Positions 51,577-61,282 of a stretch of 64,000 bases of DNA are shown piece by piece. The stretch is from Ruegeria arenilitoris. Lineage in GTDB: Bacteria; Pseudomonadota; Alphaproteobacteria; Rhodobacterales; Rhodobacteraceae. The notes under the pieces are model-generated. The model saw only the letters and a list, made by a program, of their open reading frames with translations. It ran no database searches and was not told where the DNA came from. Position 1 is the first letter of the stretch. Each line of letters opens with the position of its first letter. Location of the stretch: NCBI RefSeq assembly GCF_042675705.1, contig NZ_JBHTJJ010000002.1. One strand, given 5' to 3'. Position numbers and translations under genes: made by a program.

Positions 51577-53747
51577 CCCGCGCTGCCCATTTCCTTGTTG
51601 CCCTTGTCCTGTTTTGCCTGCTGGCGCTTGGCGCGCGGGCCGACAGTCTGGCCAGCTTCCTGCCCGAGATCGAACCCGCCGAACTAGCGCCCGGTGCCGA
51701 TGCCATCGGTCCGGTGCGTGAAGACGTGCCGGTGGCCCCGGTGCTGAAGGGCGGTGAAACCGTCGCCTGGGCCTTTCTCACATCCGATTTCGTGGGCACC
51801 ACCGGCTATTCCGGCAAGCCCATTCACGTCGTCGCCGCCATCGACGGTGATGCGGTGCTGACCGGCGTCAAGCTGGTCAAACATTCCGAACCCATCGTTC
51901 TGATCGGCATTCCCAACGCGCGCATGGTCGAGCTGACCGAAGGCTATGCCGGTCTGGACCTCAAGCGCGAGGTCGAGACAGGCGGCGAGGGACATGATCT
52001 GGACATCATCTCGGGTGCGACCGTTACGATCATGGTGATCGATGACAGCCTTGTGCGCGGCGGCATCAAGGTGGCCCGCGCCTTGGGTCTGGGCGGTCTG
52101 TCCGAAGTGCAGGCTGACGGCCCCCAGCGCGAAGTCGATTTGACCAAGGCCGACACTCATGACTGGTCAACGCTCTCGGGCGACGGCTCGACCCGGCGGC
52201 TGACGCTGGACGTGGGTCAGGTCAACGCCGCCTTCGAGGCCACCGGCGACCAGCGCGCGATCAAGCGCCCCGAGAAGGGCAACCCCGAGGACACCTTCAT
52301 AGACATGCATGTGGCGCTGGTCTCGGTGCCTTCGATCGGCAAGTCGCTGCTGGGCGAGGCCGAGTACCAGAACCTGGTCAACTGGCTGGACGAGGGCGAA
52401 CACGCGATCTTGGTGCTGGGCCGCGGCAAGTACAGCTTCAAGGGCTCGGGCTATGTGCGCGGCGGGATCTTCGACCGGATCCAGCTGATCCAGGGCGACA
52501 ATTCGGTACGGTTCTTCGACCGTCAGCACCGTCGCCTGGGCACAGTGGCCGCCGAGGATGCGCCCAGCTTTACCGAGCTGGACATCTTCAAGATCCCCGC
52601 CGATGCCGAGTTCGACCCGACCGAACCGTTCCGCCTGCAACTGCTGGTGCAGCGGGCCATCGGCGCGGTGGAAAAGACCTTCCTGACCTTTGATCTGGGT
52701 TACAATCTGCCCGAACAATACCTGTTGCCGGTCGCGGCGGCGCCCAAGGTCGTGAACGATGCCACCGGCGAGGCCGCCGCCAAGTCGGCCCTGTGGCAGC
52801 GCATCTGGGAGGACCGCCAGGCCGAGATCGCCGTCTTGGCCGCCATGCTGCTGGTGCTGACGATCACTTTCTTCTTCCAGTTCCACGCCACGATGAACGC
52901 GCGGGTCTTCTACTGGTTCCGCATCGGGTTCCTGACGATGACACTGTTCTTCATCGGCTGGTACGCGAATGCGCAGCTGAGCGTGGTGAACATCATGGCG
53001 CTGGCCGGCAGCCTGCGCGGCGGCTTCACCTGGGATGCCTTTCTGCTGGACCCGCTGGTGTTCATCCAATGGTTTGCCGTGGCCGCCGCGCTGCTGTTCT
53101 GGGGGCGCGGGGCCTATTGCGGCTGGCTGTGCCCCTTCGGTGCCCTGCAAGAGCTGACCAACAAGATCGCCCGCGCGCTGAAAGTGCCGCAATGGACCCT
53201 GCCCTGGGGCCTGAACGAGCGCCTGTGGCCGATCAAGTACATGATTTTCCTGGCGCTGTTCGGCCTGAGCATGGTGTCGATCCCGCTGGCCGAGAAATAT
53301 GCCGAGGTCGAACCGTTCAAGACCGCGATCATCCTGAAATTCATGCGCGATTGGCCCTTCGTGGTCTTTGCGGTGGGTCTGCTGGTAATAGGTCTGTTCA
53401 TCGAACGGTTCTATTGCCGCTATCTGTGCCCTCTGGGCGCGGCGCTGGCGATACCCGCCCGCATCCGCATGTTCGACTGGCTGCGCCGCTACAAGGATTG
53501 CGGCAACCCCTGTCAGACCTGCGCCAACGAATGCCCCGTTCAGGCCATCCACCCCTCCGGCGAGATCAACCCGAACGAGTGCGTCACCTGCCTGCATTGT
53601 CAGGTGCTCTATCAGTCCGAGAGCAAATGTCCCGTCGTCATCCGCCAACTGAAACGGCGGGCCAAGACCGGGTCGGTCAAGATCAAGACCCCCCTCGGAC
53701 AACCACCGGCGAACCATCCGAACGCCAAACCGCAAACCGTTTCCTAA
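51567..53747 (+). CDS. nosR: NosR, membrane flavo-iron-sulphur protein for N2O reduction
   Basis: 726 residues. Signal peptide, periplasmic FMN-binding domain with the flavinylation threonine in DIISGATV, five or more membrane segments, CxxxCP pairs (WGRGAYCGWLCPFGALQ; YCRYLCPLGAAL) and a C-terminal ferredoxin-like domain with two 4Fe-4S motifs (CQTCANECP, CVTCLHCQ). It passes electrons to NosZ and is needed for its expression and activity. GTG 51567 is the start: GAAGGAGG lies six bases before it. Confidence 0.95.
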   Translation: MVVTRAAHFLVALVLFCLLALGARADSLASFLPEIEPAELAPGADAIGPVREDVPVAPVLKGGETVAWAFLTSDFVGTTGYSGKPIHVVAAIDGDAVLTGVKLVKHSEPIVLIGIPNARMVELTEGYAGLDLKREVETGGEGHDLDIISGATVTIMVIDDSLVRGGIKVARALGLGGLSEVQADGPQREVDLTKADTHDWSTLSGDGSTRRLTLDVGQVNAAFEATGDQRAIKRPEKGNPEDTFIDMHVALVSVPSIGKSLLGEAEYQNLVNWLDEGEHAILVLGRGKYSFKGSGYVRGGIFDRIQLIQGDNSVRFFDRQHRRLGTVAAEDAPSFTELDIFKIPADAEFDPTEPFRLQLLVQRAIGAVEKTFLTFDLGYNLPEQYLLPVAAAPKVVNDATGEAAAKSALWQRIWEDRQAEIAVLAAMLLVLTITFFFQFHATMNARVFYWFRIGFLTMTLFFIGWYANAQLSVVNIMALAGSLRGGFTWDAFLLDPLVFIQWFAVAAALLFWGRGAYCGWLCPFGALQELTNKIARALKVPQWTLPWGLNERLWPIKYMIFLALFGLSMVSIPLAEKYAEVEPFKTAIILKFMRDWPFVVFAVGLLVIGLFIERFYCRYLCPLGAALAIPARIRMFDWLRRYKDCGNPCQTCANECPVQAIHPSGEINPNECVTCLHCQVLYQSESKCPVVIRQLKRRAKTGSVKIKTPLGQPPANHPNAKPQTVS

Positions 53748-53761
53748 AAGGAGGAACGACC

Positions 53762-55669
53762 ATGTCGGACCACGACACCAAACTGAACATCACCCGCCGC
53801 GGGATGCTGGGGGCCACGGCCACCGGGGCCGTGCTGGCCGGAACCGGCCTTGGGTCCACGATGATGACCGCCAAACAGGCCAGCGCCGCGGCCAAGGTCG
53901 AACTGGCACCAGGCGAGTTGGACGAATATTACGGCTTCTGGTCTTCGGGCCAGACTGGCGAGCTGCGCATCATGGGCTTCCCCTCCATGCGCGAACTGAT
54001 GCGGGTGCCGGTGTTCAACCGCTGCTCGGCCACCGGATGGGGCCAGACCAACGAGTCGCTGAAGATCATGACCGAAGGCCTGCTGCCGGAAACCAAGGAG
54101 TTCCTGGCCAAGCGCGGCATGAAAACCTATGACAACGGCGACTTGCACCACCCGCACATGTCGTTCACCGACGGCACCTATGACGGCCGTTATCTGTTCA
54201 TGAACGACAAGGCCAACACACGCGTGGCCCGCGTGCGCTGCGACGTGATGAAATGCGACAAGATCATCGAGATCCCCAACGCCAAGGCGATCCACGGTCT
54301 GCGCCCGCAGAAATTCCCGCGCACCGGCTATGTCTTTGCCAATGGCGAGGACGAAACCCCGCTGATCAACGACGGCAGCGTGCTGGACGATCCGTCGCAA
54401 TACGTCAACATCTTCACCGCCATCGACGGTGACACGATGGAGATCGCCTGGCAGGTGATGGTGTCGGGCAACCTCGACAACACCGATTGCGACTATCAGG
54501 GCAAATACGCCTTCTCGACCTCGTACAACTCGGAAATGGGCATGAACCTGGCCGAGATGACCGAGAGCGAGATGGACCACGTGGTCGTCTTCAACCTCAA
54601 GGAAATCGAGGCCGGCATCGCCGCGGGCGACTATCAGGAGATCAAGGGCGTCAAGGTTCTGGACGGGCGCAAAGGGTCGAACAAAAAGTATACCCGCTAC
54701 ATCCCGATCCCGAACTCGCCGCACGGCATCAACACCGCGCCCGACGGCAAACACGTCTGCATCAACGGCAAGCTGTCGCCGACCGTGTCGATCATGGACG
54801 TGACCAAGCTGGATGCCCTGTTCGAAAGCGACGCCGATCCGCGCTCATGCATCGTGGGCGAGCCGCAGCTTGGCCTTGGCCCGCTTCACACCGCCTATGA
54901 CGGTCAGGGCAACGCCTTCACCACGCTGTTCCTGGACAGCCAGATCGTCAAATGGAACATCGACAAGGCCATCCGCGCCTACAATGGCGAGGACGTCGAC
55001 CCGATCATCTCGAAGGTGGACGTGCACTACCAGCCGGGCCACAACTCGACGTCGATGGGTGAAACCAAAGAGGCCGACGGCAAGTGGTTGATCTCGATGA
55101 ACAAGTTCTCGAAGGACCGGTTCCTGAACACCGGCCCGCTCAAGCCCGAGAACGAGCAGGTGATCGACATCTCGACCGACGAGATGAAGGTGGTGCATGA
55201 CGGCCCGACCTTCGCCGAGCCGCATGACTCGATCATCGTGCGCCGCGACATCGTCAACCCGGTCAACGTCTGGGACCGCAACGACCCGACCTGGGAAGAT
55301 GCGCGCAAACAGGCCGAGGCCGATGGCGTCGATCTGGAGGAAGGCGCCGAAGAGCCGATCCGCGACGGCAACAAGGTGCGGGTCTACATGGTCTCGCAGG
55401 CGCCGACCTTCAGCCTCGAGAAGTTCACCGTCAAACAGGGCGACGAGGTCACGATCTACGTCACCAACCTGGATGACGTGGACGATGTGACCCACGGCTT
55501 CTGCCTGGGCAACTACGGCATCGCCTTCGAGGTCGCGCCACAGGCCACCGCCTCGATCACCTTCACTGCCGACCGTCCGGGCGTGCACTGGTTCTATTGC
55601 CAGTGGTTCTGCCACGCGCTGCACATGGAAATGCGCGGCCGGATGCTGGTCGAACCGCAGGGAGCCTGA
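53762..55669 (+). CDS. nosZ: Nitrous-oxide reductase NosZ
   Basis: 635 residues, periplasmic, reduces N2O to N2. Twin-arginine signal (NITRRGMLGATA), so it is clade I, Tat-exported. CuZ ligands begin at DLHHPHMSF; the C-terminal cupredoxin has the CuA motif YCQWFCHALHMEM. AAAAGGAGG precedes the ATG. The frame stays open far upstream through nosR, but that part is antisense-like noise with no start. Confidence 0.98.
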   Translation: MSDHDTKLNITRRGMLGATATGAVLAGTGLGSTMMTAKQASAAAKVELAPGELDEYYGFWSSGQTGELRIMGFPSMRELMRVPVFNRCSATGWGQTNESLKIMTEGLLPETKEFLAKRGMKTYDNGDLHHPHMSFTDGTYDGRYLFMNDKANTRVARVRCDVMKCDKIIEIPNAKAIHGLRPQKFPRTGYVFANGEDETPLINDGSVLDDPSQYVNIFTAIDGDTMEIAWQVMVSGNLDNTDCDYQGKYAFSTSYNSEMGMNLAEMTESEMDHVVVFNLKEIEAGIAAGDYQEIKGVKVLDGRKGSNKKYTRYIPIPNSPHGINTAPDGKHVCINGKLSPTVSIMDVTKLDALFESDADPRSCIVGEPQLGLGPLHTAYDGQGNAFTTLFLDSQIVKWNIDKAIRAYNGEDVDPIISKVDVHYQPGHNSTSMGETKEADGKWLISMNKFSKDRFLNTGPLKPENEQVIDISTDEMKVVHDGPTFAEPHDSIIVRRDIVNPVNVWDRNDPTWEDARKQAEADGVDLEEGAEEPIRDGNKVRVYMVSQAPTFSLEKFTVKQGDEVTIYVTNLDDVDDVTHGFCLGNYGIAFEVAPQATASITFTADRPGVHWFYCQWFCHALHMEMRGRMLVEPQGA

Positions 55670-55672
55670 CCC

Positions 55673-56929
55673 ATGCGCTGGCCTCTGCTCATCCCGCTTC
55701 TGCTCGGCTCGCCGCTTTGGGCGGCGGACTGGGACGTGCCCAACCGGGCGGGGGCCATCACTGAGACACTGGCGCAGGCGGCGGATGGAGACACCCTCCG
55801 CCTGAGCCCCGGCGTTTACACCGAAACCCTGGTGCTGGACCGGCCCGTCACCATCGACGGGCAGGGCCAGGCCACCATCGACGGACAAGGCACCGGCAGC
55901 GTCATCACAGTGACCGGACCCGACATCAACCTGCGCGGCCTGACCGTGATCGGGTCGGGGTCGGACCATGGTGAGATCGACAGCGGCATCCAACTGACCA
56001 AGACGGCCCGCGCCGCCGTGGTGGAAAACAACGTGCTGCTGGGCAATCTCTATGGCATCGACATCCACGGTGCCGATGACAGCATCGTGCGCGGCAACCG
56101 CATCGAGGGCCGGCAGGACCGCCGGATGAACGACCGCGGCAACGGTGTTTATGTCTGGAACGCGCCGGGCGCGGTGGTCGAAGGCAATGACATCCGCTTT
56201 GGCCGCGACGGGATCTTCGTGAACTCGTCGAAGAAGAACACCTTCACCGGCAACACCTTCCGCGATCTGCGCTTTGCCGTGCACTACATGTATGCCGACG
56301 ATTCCATCGTCAGCGACAATGTCTCGATCGGCAACGATCTGGGCTATGCGGTGATGTTCACCTCGAACGTGCAGGTGATCAACAACGTCTCGGTCGGCGA
56401 CCGCGAACACGGGGTCATGCTGAACTATGCCAATGACAGCGTGATCTCGGGCAACGTGGTGAAAGGCGCCAAGGAGAAGTGCACCTTTCTGTACAATTCC
56501 AACAAGAACGAATTCACCGACAACTGGTTCGAAGGCTGCGGCATCGGGATCCATTTCACCGCCGGCAGCGAACGCAACCGTATCGTCGGCAACGCCTTTG
56601 TCGGCAACCGGACACAGGTGAAATACGTCTCGACCAGATGGGTCGAGTGGTCGGAAGACGGCCGCGGCAACTACTGGTCCGATTTTGCCGCCTATGACGT
56701 GAACGGCGACGGCATCGCCGACGCCCCCTATCGCCCCAACGATAGCATGGACCATGTGCTGTGGACCCAACCCGCAGCCAAGCTGCTGCTCGGCTCGCCT
56801 GCCGTGCAGCTGGTGCGCTGGTCGCAATCGGCCTTCCCGGCGCTGCTGCCGGGCGGTGTGATCGACAGCCACCCCTTGATGCAAGCCCCTCAACCCCCAG
56901 CCATGAAAAAGGTGCCTCATGACGGATAA
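55673..56929 (+). CDS. nosD: NosD, periplasmic copper-maturation protein
   Basis: 418 residues. Signal peptide to about residue 18 (PLWA), then right-handed beta-helix repeats of the CASH/parallel-beta type (DNVSIGNDLGYAV, GNVVKGAKEK). With NosF and NosY it forms the ABC-type machine that assembles the CuZ centre. Three bases after nosZ; end overlaps nosF by 11 bases. Confidence 0.94.
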   Translation: MRWPLLIPLLLGSPLWAADWDVPNRAGAITETLAQAADGDTLRLSPGVYTETLVLDRPVTIDGQGQATIDGQGTGSVITVTGPDINLRGLTVIGSGSDHGEIDSGIQLTKTARAAVVENNVLLGNLYGIDIHGADDSIVRGNRIEGRQDRRMNDRGNGVYVWNAPGAVVEGNDIRFGRDGIFVNSSKKNTFTGNTFRDLRFAVHYMYADDSIVSDNVSIGNDLGYAVMFTSNVQVINNVSVGDREHGVMLNYANDSVISGNVVKGAKEKCTFLYNSNKNEFTDNWFEGCGIGIHFTAGSERNRIVGNAFVGNRTQVKYVSTRWVEWSEDGRGNYWSDFAAYDVNGDGIADAPYRPNDSMDHVLWTQPAAKLLLGSPAVQLVRWSQSAFPALLPGGVIDSHPLMQAPQPPAMKKVPHDG

Positions 56930-57812
56930 GGCCCTGACCATCGAAACGGTCTGCAAAAATCGCGGCAAAACCCGCGTTCTGAGCGATATCTCACTGACGC
57001 TCGAGCCCGGACAGCGCGTGGCGCTGCTGGGCCACAACGGCGCCGGAAAATCCACCCTGATCAAGTCGATCCTGGGCCTGACGCCTATCCAGGCCGGCAC
57101 GATCCGCATCGGCACCGCCGCCCCCGGCAGCGCGCAGGCGCGTCGCGACACGGCCTATCTGCCCGAGGCGGTCTCGTTCCACCCAGCCCTGACCGGGCGC
57201 GAGCAACTGACCCTGTTTGCCAAGCTGTCAGGCACCCGCGCCCACGTGCCCGCCCTGCTGGATCGTGTCGGGCTGGGCGACGCGATGGACCGCCGGATCG
57301 GCGCCTATTCCAAGGGGATGCGGCAGCGGCTGGGCCTTGCGCAGGTGCTGCTGGGTCAGCCGAAACTGGCGCTGCTGGACGAGCCGACATCGGGATTGGA
57401 CCCAATCTCCCGCCAGGACCTGTACGCCATCATCGACGAGCTGGCCGCGCAGGGCACCGCGGTGCTGATCGCCAGCCACGCCCTGACCGAGGTCGAGGCC
57501 CGCACCGACCGGATCGCCATAATGCGCAAGGGCCGGATGGTGGCCGATGACACGCTGGCCAACCTGTCGGCTCTGGCAGGGTTGCCGATCCGGCTGCGGG
57601 TCCGCGCCCGCGCCAATGCCGACGCGCTGGCCGCCGAACTGGGCGGCAACCGGATCAACGGCGCCTCGGTCGAGCTGCTGTGTTCGCCCGCCGACAAGAT
57701 GCAGGCGCTGCGCCGCATCGCCGGGCTGGGCGATGCGGTGGCCGACGTGGAAATGACCCCGCCCAAGCTGGAAGACCTCTATCGCCACTATGCTCAGGAG
57801 GCGCTGCAATGA
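56919..57812 (+). CDS. nosF: NosF, ATPase of the NosDFY complex
   Basis: 297 residues. Walker A GHNGAGKST (38-46), signature YSKGMRQRLG, Walker B LALLDEPTSGLD. Cytoplasmic ATPase that pairs with NosY. Start lies inside the nosD end. Confidence 0.95.
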   Translation: MTDKALTIETVCKNRGKTRVLSDISLTLEPGQRVALLGHNGAGKSTLIKSILGLTPIQAGTIRIGTAAPGSAQARRDTAYLPEAVSFHPALTGREQLTLFAKLSGTRAHVPALLDRVGLGDAMDRRIGAYSKGMRQRLGLAQVLLGQPKLALLDEPTSGLDPISRQDLYAIIDELAAQGTAVLIASHALTEVEARTDRIAIMRKGRMVADDTLANLSALAGLPIRLRVRARANADALAAELGGNRINGASVELLCSPADKMQALRRIAGLGDAVADVEMTPPKLEDLYRHYAQEALQ

Positions 57813-58630
57813 CCCGTTTCCTTGCCATCACCCGGACCGAGATGCTGATCCTGCGCCGCAACCGCTGGCTGCTGGTGGCGACGCTGATCATGGTCCTGTT
57901 CGCGCTGGCCCTGAGCTTTGCCGGAAGCGCGCCCACCGGCACGCTGGGGGTCGACATGCTGACGGTGTCGGTCGCCTCGATGACCACGCTTTCGGTATAT
58001 CTTGCGCCGTTGCTGGCGCTGATGATTTCCTTTGACGCCATCGCCGGTGACGTGGACCGGGGCAGCCTGTCGCTGCTTCTGTCCTACCCGGCGGGGCGCG
58101 GGGAAATTCTGCTGGGCAAATTCACCGCCCACCTGGCGGCGCTGGCCTTTGCCATGACCGTCGGTTTCGGCACCGCCGGGGCGGTCGCCGCGTGGTTCGG
58201 CGGCGCGGGCGCGGACAGCCTGTTCGCGCTTGGCCGGCTGATCGTCACCTCGATCCTGCTGGGCGCCGTATTTCTGGCGCTGGGATACCTGCTGTCCGCC
58301 CTGGCGAGGGGCGCAACGGCGGCGGCAGGTCTGTCGGCCGGGCTCTGGCTGGTCTTCGTCGTCCTCTATGATCTTGGGCTGTTGGGAGCCGTCGTCATGG
58401 ACAAGGGCGGCGTCTTCACCCAATCCGTCTTTCCTTGGGTGATGGTGGCCAACCCGGCCGACGCTTTCCGTCTGTGGAACATCGCCGCCACCGAGGGCGT
58501 GGCGATGGCGTCCGGCATGACCGGCGCCGCGCAGGCCCTGCCCGCCTGGGCGGCGCCCGGCTCGCTGCTGATCTGGCCGGTGCTGGCCTTTGCCCTGGCC
58601 CGGTTGGCGTTCCGGAGAGTCGAGCCATGA
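57809..58630 (+). CDS. nosY: NosY, membrane subunit of the NosDFY complex
   Basis: 273 residues with six predicted membrane segments, ABC-2 type. ATG 57809 overlaps the nosF stop (ATGA). Partner of NosF and NosD in copper-sulphur cluster maturation of NosZ. Confidence 0.94.
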   Translation: MTRFLAITRTEMLILRRNRWLLVATLIMVLFALALSFAGSAPTGTLGVDMLTVSVASMTTLSVYLAPLLALMISFDAIAGDVDRGSLSLLLSYPAGRGEILLGKFTAHLAALAFAMTVGFGTAGAVAAWFGGAGADSLFALGRLIVTSILLGAVFLALGYLLSALARGATAAAGLSAGLWLVFVVLYDLGLLGAVVMDKGGVFTQSVFPWVMVANPADAFRLWNIAATEGVAMASGMTGAAQALPAWAAPGSLLIWPVLAFALARLAFRRVEP

Positions 58631-59145
58631 CACGCCTTGCCCTGATTGCCTTGATCGCGCTGGCAGCCTGCAAGGAAGAACAGGCCGCCGCCCCGCCGGA
58701 TCCGGTCGATCTGACCGAAACCGCGCTCAGCTATTTCTGCCAGATGAACGTGGCCGAACACGGCGGGCCCAAGGGGCAGATACATCTGGAGGGCTATCCC
58801 GCGCCGCTGTTCTTTGCGCAGGTGCGCGACATGGTGGCCTATCTCAAAAGCCCCGAGCGGGATGCCGAGATCACCGCGGTCTATGTCAGCGACATGGGCG
58901 CGGCCCCCAGCTGGCACGAGCCGGGCATCTCGAACTGGATCGCCGCCGATCAGGCCACCTTCGTGGTGGGCGCCGGCGTGGCCGGCGGCATGGGCGCGCC
59001 CGAGATCGTGCCCTTTGCCACGCCGGACGCCGCCGCGCGGTTCATCGAATCCTATGGCGGTGCCGCCCTGCCCCTGACCGACATTCCCGACGACGCGGCG
59101 CTTGGCCCCGTCGATCTGACGCAATCCCTGGAGACACCCGCATGA
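58627..59145 (+). CDS. nosL: NosL, copper-binding lipoprotein
   Basis: 172 residues; lipobox LAAC with Cys15 as lipid anchor. CuI-binding motif around YFCQMNVAEHG, typical of NosL (CxM). Supplies copper to NosD/NosZ. Overlaps nosY and nosX by four bases each. Confidence 0.94.
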   Translation: MTRLALIALIALAACKEEQAAAPPDPVDLTETALSYFCQMNVAEHGGPKGQIHLEGYPAPLFFAQVRDMVAYLKSPERDAEITAVYVSDMGAAPSWHEPGISNWIAADQATFVVGAGVAGGMGAPEIVPFATPDAAARFIESYGGAALPLTDIPDDAALGPVDLTQSLETPA

Positions 59146-60041
59146 CCGCCCTGTCCCGCCGCCGTTTTCTGACCATCTCGGCCGCCTGCGCCGCCTTGCC
59201 GACCATGGCGCGCGCCGCCCCGGTTGCCCGCTGGCGCGGCATCGCGCTGGGGGCACCCGCCAGCCTGCAACTGGTCGGGCTGAGCGACGCGCAGGCCGCG
59301 CCGATCATCGCCGCGCTCGAGGCCGAACTGGACCGGCTGGAGAACATCTTCAGCCTGTACCGCCCGGACTCGCAGCTGAGCCGCCTGAACCGTGACGGCA
59401 CCCTGCCCACTCCGGCGCCGGAACTGCTGCAGGTGCTGACCCAAAGCGCCGCCCTGCATGACGCGACCGGCGGTGCGTTCGACCCGACCGTTCAGCCGCT
59501 GTGGATGGCGCTGGCCACCGGCGCGCCGGATGCCGAAGTGGAACGGTCGCGGGCGCTGGTCGGGTGGCAGGGGGTTTCGGTATCGGCCGAAGCGATCCGC
59601 CTGCCCCATCCTGGCCGCGCGGCGCTGACACTGAATGGCATCGCGCAGGGCGCCGTGACCGACCGCATCGCGGCGCTGTTGCGGGCGCAGGGGCTGACCG
59701 ATGTGCTGGTCGACATGGGCGAAATCGCCGCCATCGGCACCCGCGTCGACGGGTCGGACTGGCGTGTCGGGCTTGCCGGACCCGCGGGCGTGACCCGGCG
59801 CATCGAACTGCGCGACCGGGCGGTGGCAACCTCGGCCCCTGATGCGACGCAACTGGCCGGTCGTCATGGCCACATTCTGGGCCCGCAGGGTCAGCCGGTC
59901 CGACATCGGGCGGTTTCGGTCTCGGCCCCTGACGCGGCGCTGGCCGACGGGTTGTCGACCGCGCTGTGCCTGCTGCCCGCCGACCGGATCGCGCCGGTTC
60001 TGCAACGCTTCCCTGAGGCCCGGCTCGAGATGCTGATCTGA
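59142..60041 (+). CDS. nosX: NosX, ApbE-type flavin transferase
   Basis: 299 residues. Tat-type signal (LSRRRFLTIS), ApbE fold with GAFDPTVQPLW, and the late aspartate/threonine metal-site region SAPDAALADGLSTAL. It attaches FMN to NosR (threonine in SGAT). Last gene of nosRZDFYLX. Confidence 0.94.
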   Translation: MTALSRRRFLTISAACAALPTMARAAPVARWRGIALGAPASLQLVGLSDAQAAPIIAALEAELDRLENIFSLYRPDSQLSRLNRDGTLPTPAPELLQVLTQSAALHDATGGAFDPTVQPLWMALATGAPDAEVERSRALVGWQGVSVSAEAIRLPHPGRAALTLNGIAQGAVTDRIAALLRAQGLTDVLVDMGEIAAIGTRVDGSDWRVGLAGPAGVTRRIELRDRAVATSAPDATQLAGRHGHILGPQGQPVRHRAVSVSAPDAALADGLSTALCLLPADRIAPVLQRFPEARLEMLI

Positions 60042-60076
60042 CCGGAATGGCCGTACCGGAACTCTGCCGTTGAAAT

Positions 60077-60090
60077 TTGTCGCGCGATAA
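60077..60090. promoter_or_regulatory. Operator-like palindrome upstream of the second LacI-type regulator
   Basis: TTGTCGCGCGATAA, imperfect palindrome with a central CGCGCG, in the 112-base gap between nosX and the regulator. It shares the TT-N2-CGCGCG-N2-AA form with two sites downstream of the regulator, so autoregulation is likely. Confidence 0.6.
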
Positions 60091-60153
60091 GAAAAGGTAA
60101 AACACCGACAAATTCACAGTGGCGCGGGCCGTATCCCGCGCCAGAGGCAAGGC

Positions 60154-61185
60154 ATGGCACCCAGAAAAATCCGGAACATGGAGGAGTTCGCCGCCGTCAG
60201 CGGGATTTCGCGCCCGACGGTCTCGAAATACTTCAACGATCCCGACAGCGTCCGCCGGTCGACGCGCGAACGGATCGAGCAGGCGCTGGAGCGGTTCGAC
60301 TATCGCCCCAACATCTTTGCCATGAACCAGAACCGCAAGCTGACCAAGAATGTCGGCATCGTGGTGCCCTATCTGGCCGACCCGTTCTTTGCCGAGATCG
60401 CCCGCAACATCGAGGAAAAATGCATAGAGGCCGGGTTCCGCCCGACGCTCTACAGCGCCTATGGCGACCCCGCGCAGGAGGCCGAGATCCTCGACAGCCT
60501 GCGCGCGCTGAAACCGGCCGGCGTGCTGCTGGCACCGCTGGGGCGCGATTCCGACCGGTCGTTCATCGAGAAATTCTGCAAGGACATCCCCACCATCCTG
60601 TTTGACAGCAACCTGGAGGGTATGGGCGCGGCCTTTGTCGGATCGGACAATGCCAGCTTCATCGAACAGACCGTCGATTACCTGTGCCGCAGCGGCGAAC
60701 CGCCGGCGTTCTTCGAAATGCGGCATCCTGCCAACCCCAACGCCAACAAGCGCCGTATCGCCTATGTCAAGAAGATGGAGAGCCTGGGCTTTGAGCCGCA
60801 GGTGATCAAGGTCGATGGTCGCGGCTGGGGATTCGAGGAAATCGGCCGCGAGGGCGCATTCAAGCTGTTGGAGCAGCCCAGGCTGCCCTCGCGCACCATC
60901 CTATGCAGCAATGACCGGCTGGCCATCGGGTTCCTGTCGGCCTGCTATGAAAAGGGCCTGCGGGTCGGGTTGGGCGACGACTGCGACCTGCGCGTTGCCT
61001 CGCATGACGACCATCCGTTTTCCAAGTTCACCTGCCCGTCGCTGACCACCGCGGCGCATGACTACAACGCGGTGTCGAATCGCTCCGTCGAGACGCTGAC
61101 GCAACTGGTCGAATCCGGCGGGCGGCTGAGCGCGCGCACCGAAACCCTGTTTCCCGCGCGTCTGATACTGCGGAGTTCGGCCTGA
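60154..61185 (+). CDS. LacI/GalR-family regulator of the polyol operon
   Basis: 343 residues. Helix-turn-helix MEEFAAVSGISRPTVSKYFN near residues 9-28, hinge near 45-60, sensor domain from about 65 (VGIVVPYLADPFFAEIARNI). It is followed by a polyol ABC transporter on the same strand, with two CGCGCG-centred palindromes between. The inducer is probably a hexitol. Confidence 0.88.
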   Translation: MAPRKIRNMEEFAAVSGISRPTVSKYFNDPDSVRRSTRERIEQALERFDYRPNIFAMNQNRKLTKNVGIVVPYLADPFFAEIARNIEEKCIEAGFRPTLYSAYGDPAQEAEILDSLRALKPAGVLLAPLGRDSDRSFIEKFCKDIPTILFDSNLEGMGAAFVGSDNASFIEQTVDYLCRSGEPPAFFEMRHPANPNANKRRIAYVKKMESLGFEPQVIKVDGRGWGFEEIGREGAFKLLEQPRLPSRTILCSNDRLAIGFLSACYEKGLRVGLGDDCDLRVASHDDHPFSKFTCPSLTTAAHDYNAVSNRSVETLTQLVESGGRLSARTETLFPARLILRSSA

Positions 61186-61197
61186 TATTCGACACTT

Positions 61198-61213
61198 TTT
61201 TACGCGCGTAAAA
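61198..61213. promoter_or_regulatory. LacI-type operator 1 of the polyol operon
   Basis: Perfect 16-base palindrome TTTTACGCGCGTAAAA, just before the promoter region of the binding-protein gene. Confidence 0.8.
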
Positions 61214-61219
61214 TTTTAG

Positions 61220-61233
61220 TTGACGCGCGCCAA
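61220..61233. promoter_or_regulatory. LacI-type operator 2, overlapping a -35 hexamer
   Basis: TTGACGCGCGCCAA, one mismatch from a perfect palindrome. Its first six bases (TTGACG) are also a good -35, with TGATGC 16 bases further as a weak -10, so binding here would directly block polymerase. Centre-to-centre distance to operator 1 is 21 bases, two helical turns. Confidence 0.65.
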
Positions 61234-61282
61234 ATAATTCGTGATGCTTTCCTCCAGGTAATTCGACACCAGGGAGGAAAGA

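Noticed and set aside
52793..53761. Upstream extension of the nosZ frame by about 320 codons
   Set aside because: It overlaps nosR in another frame; the Tat signal and strong ribosome binding site fix the nosZ start at 53762.
54845..57151. 768-codon minus-strand frame opposite nosZ and nosD
   Set aside because: Shadow of two certain genes, low-complexity composition, no ribosome binding site in context.
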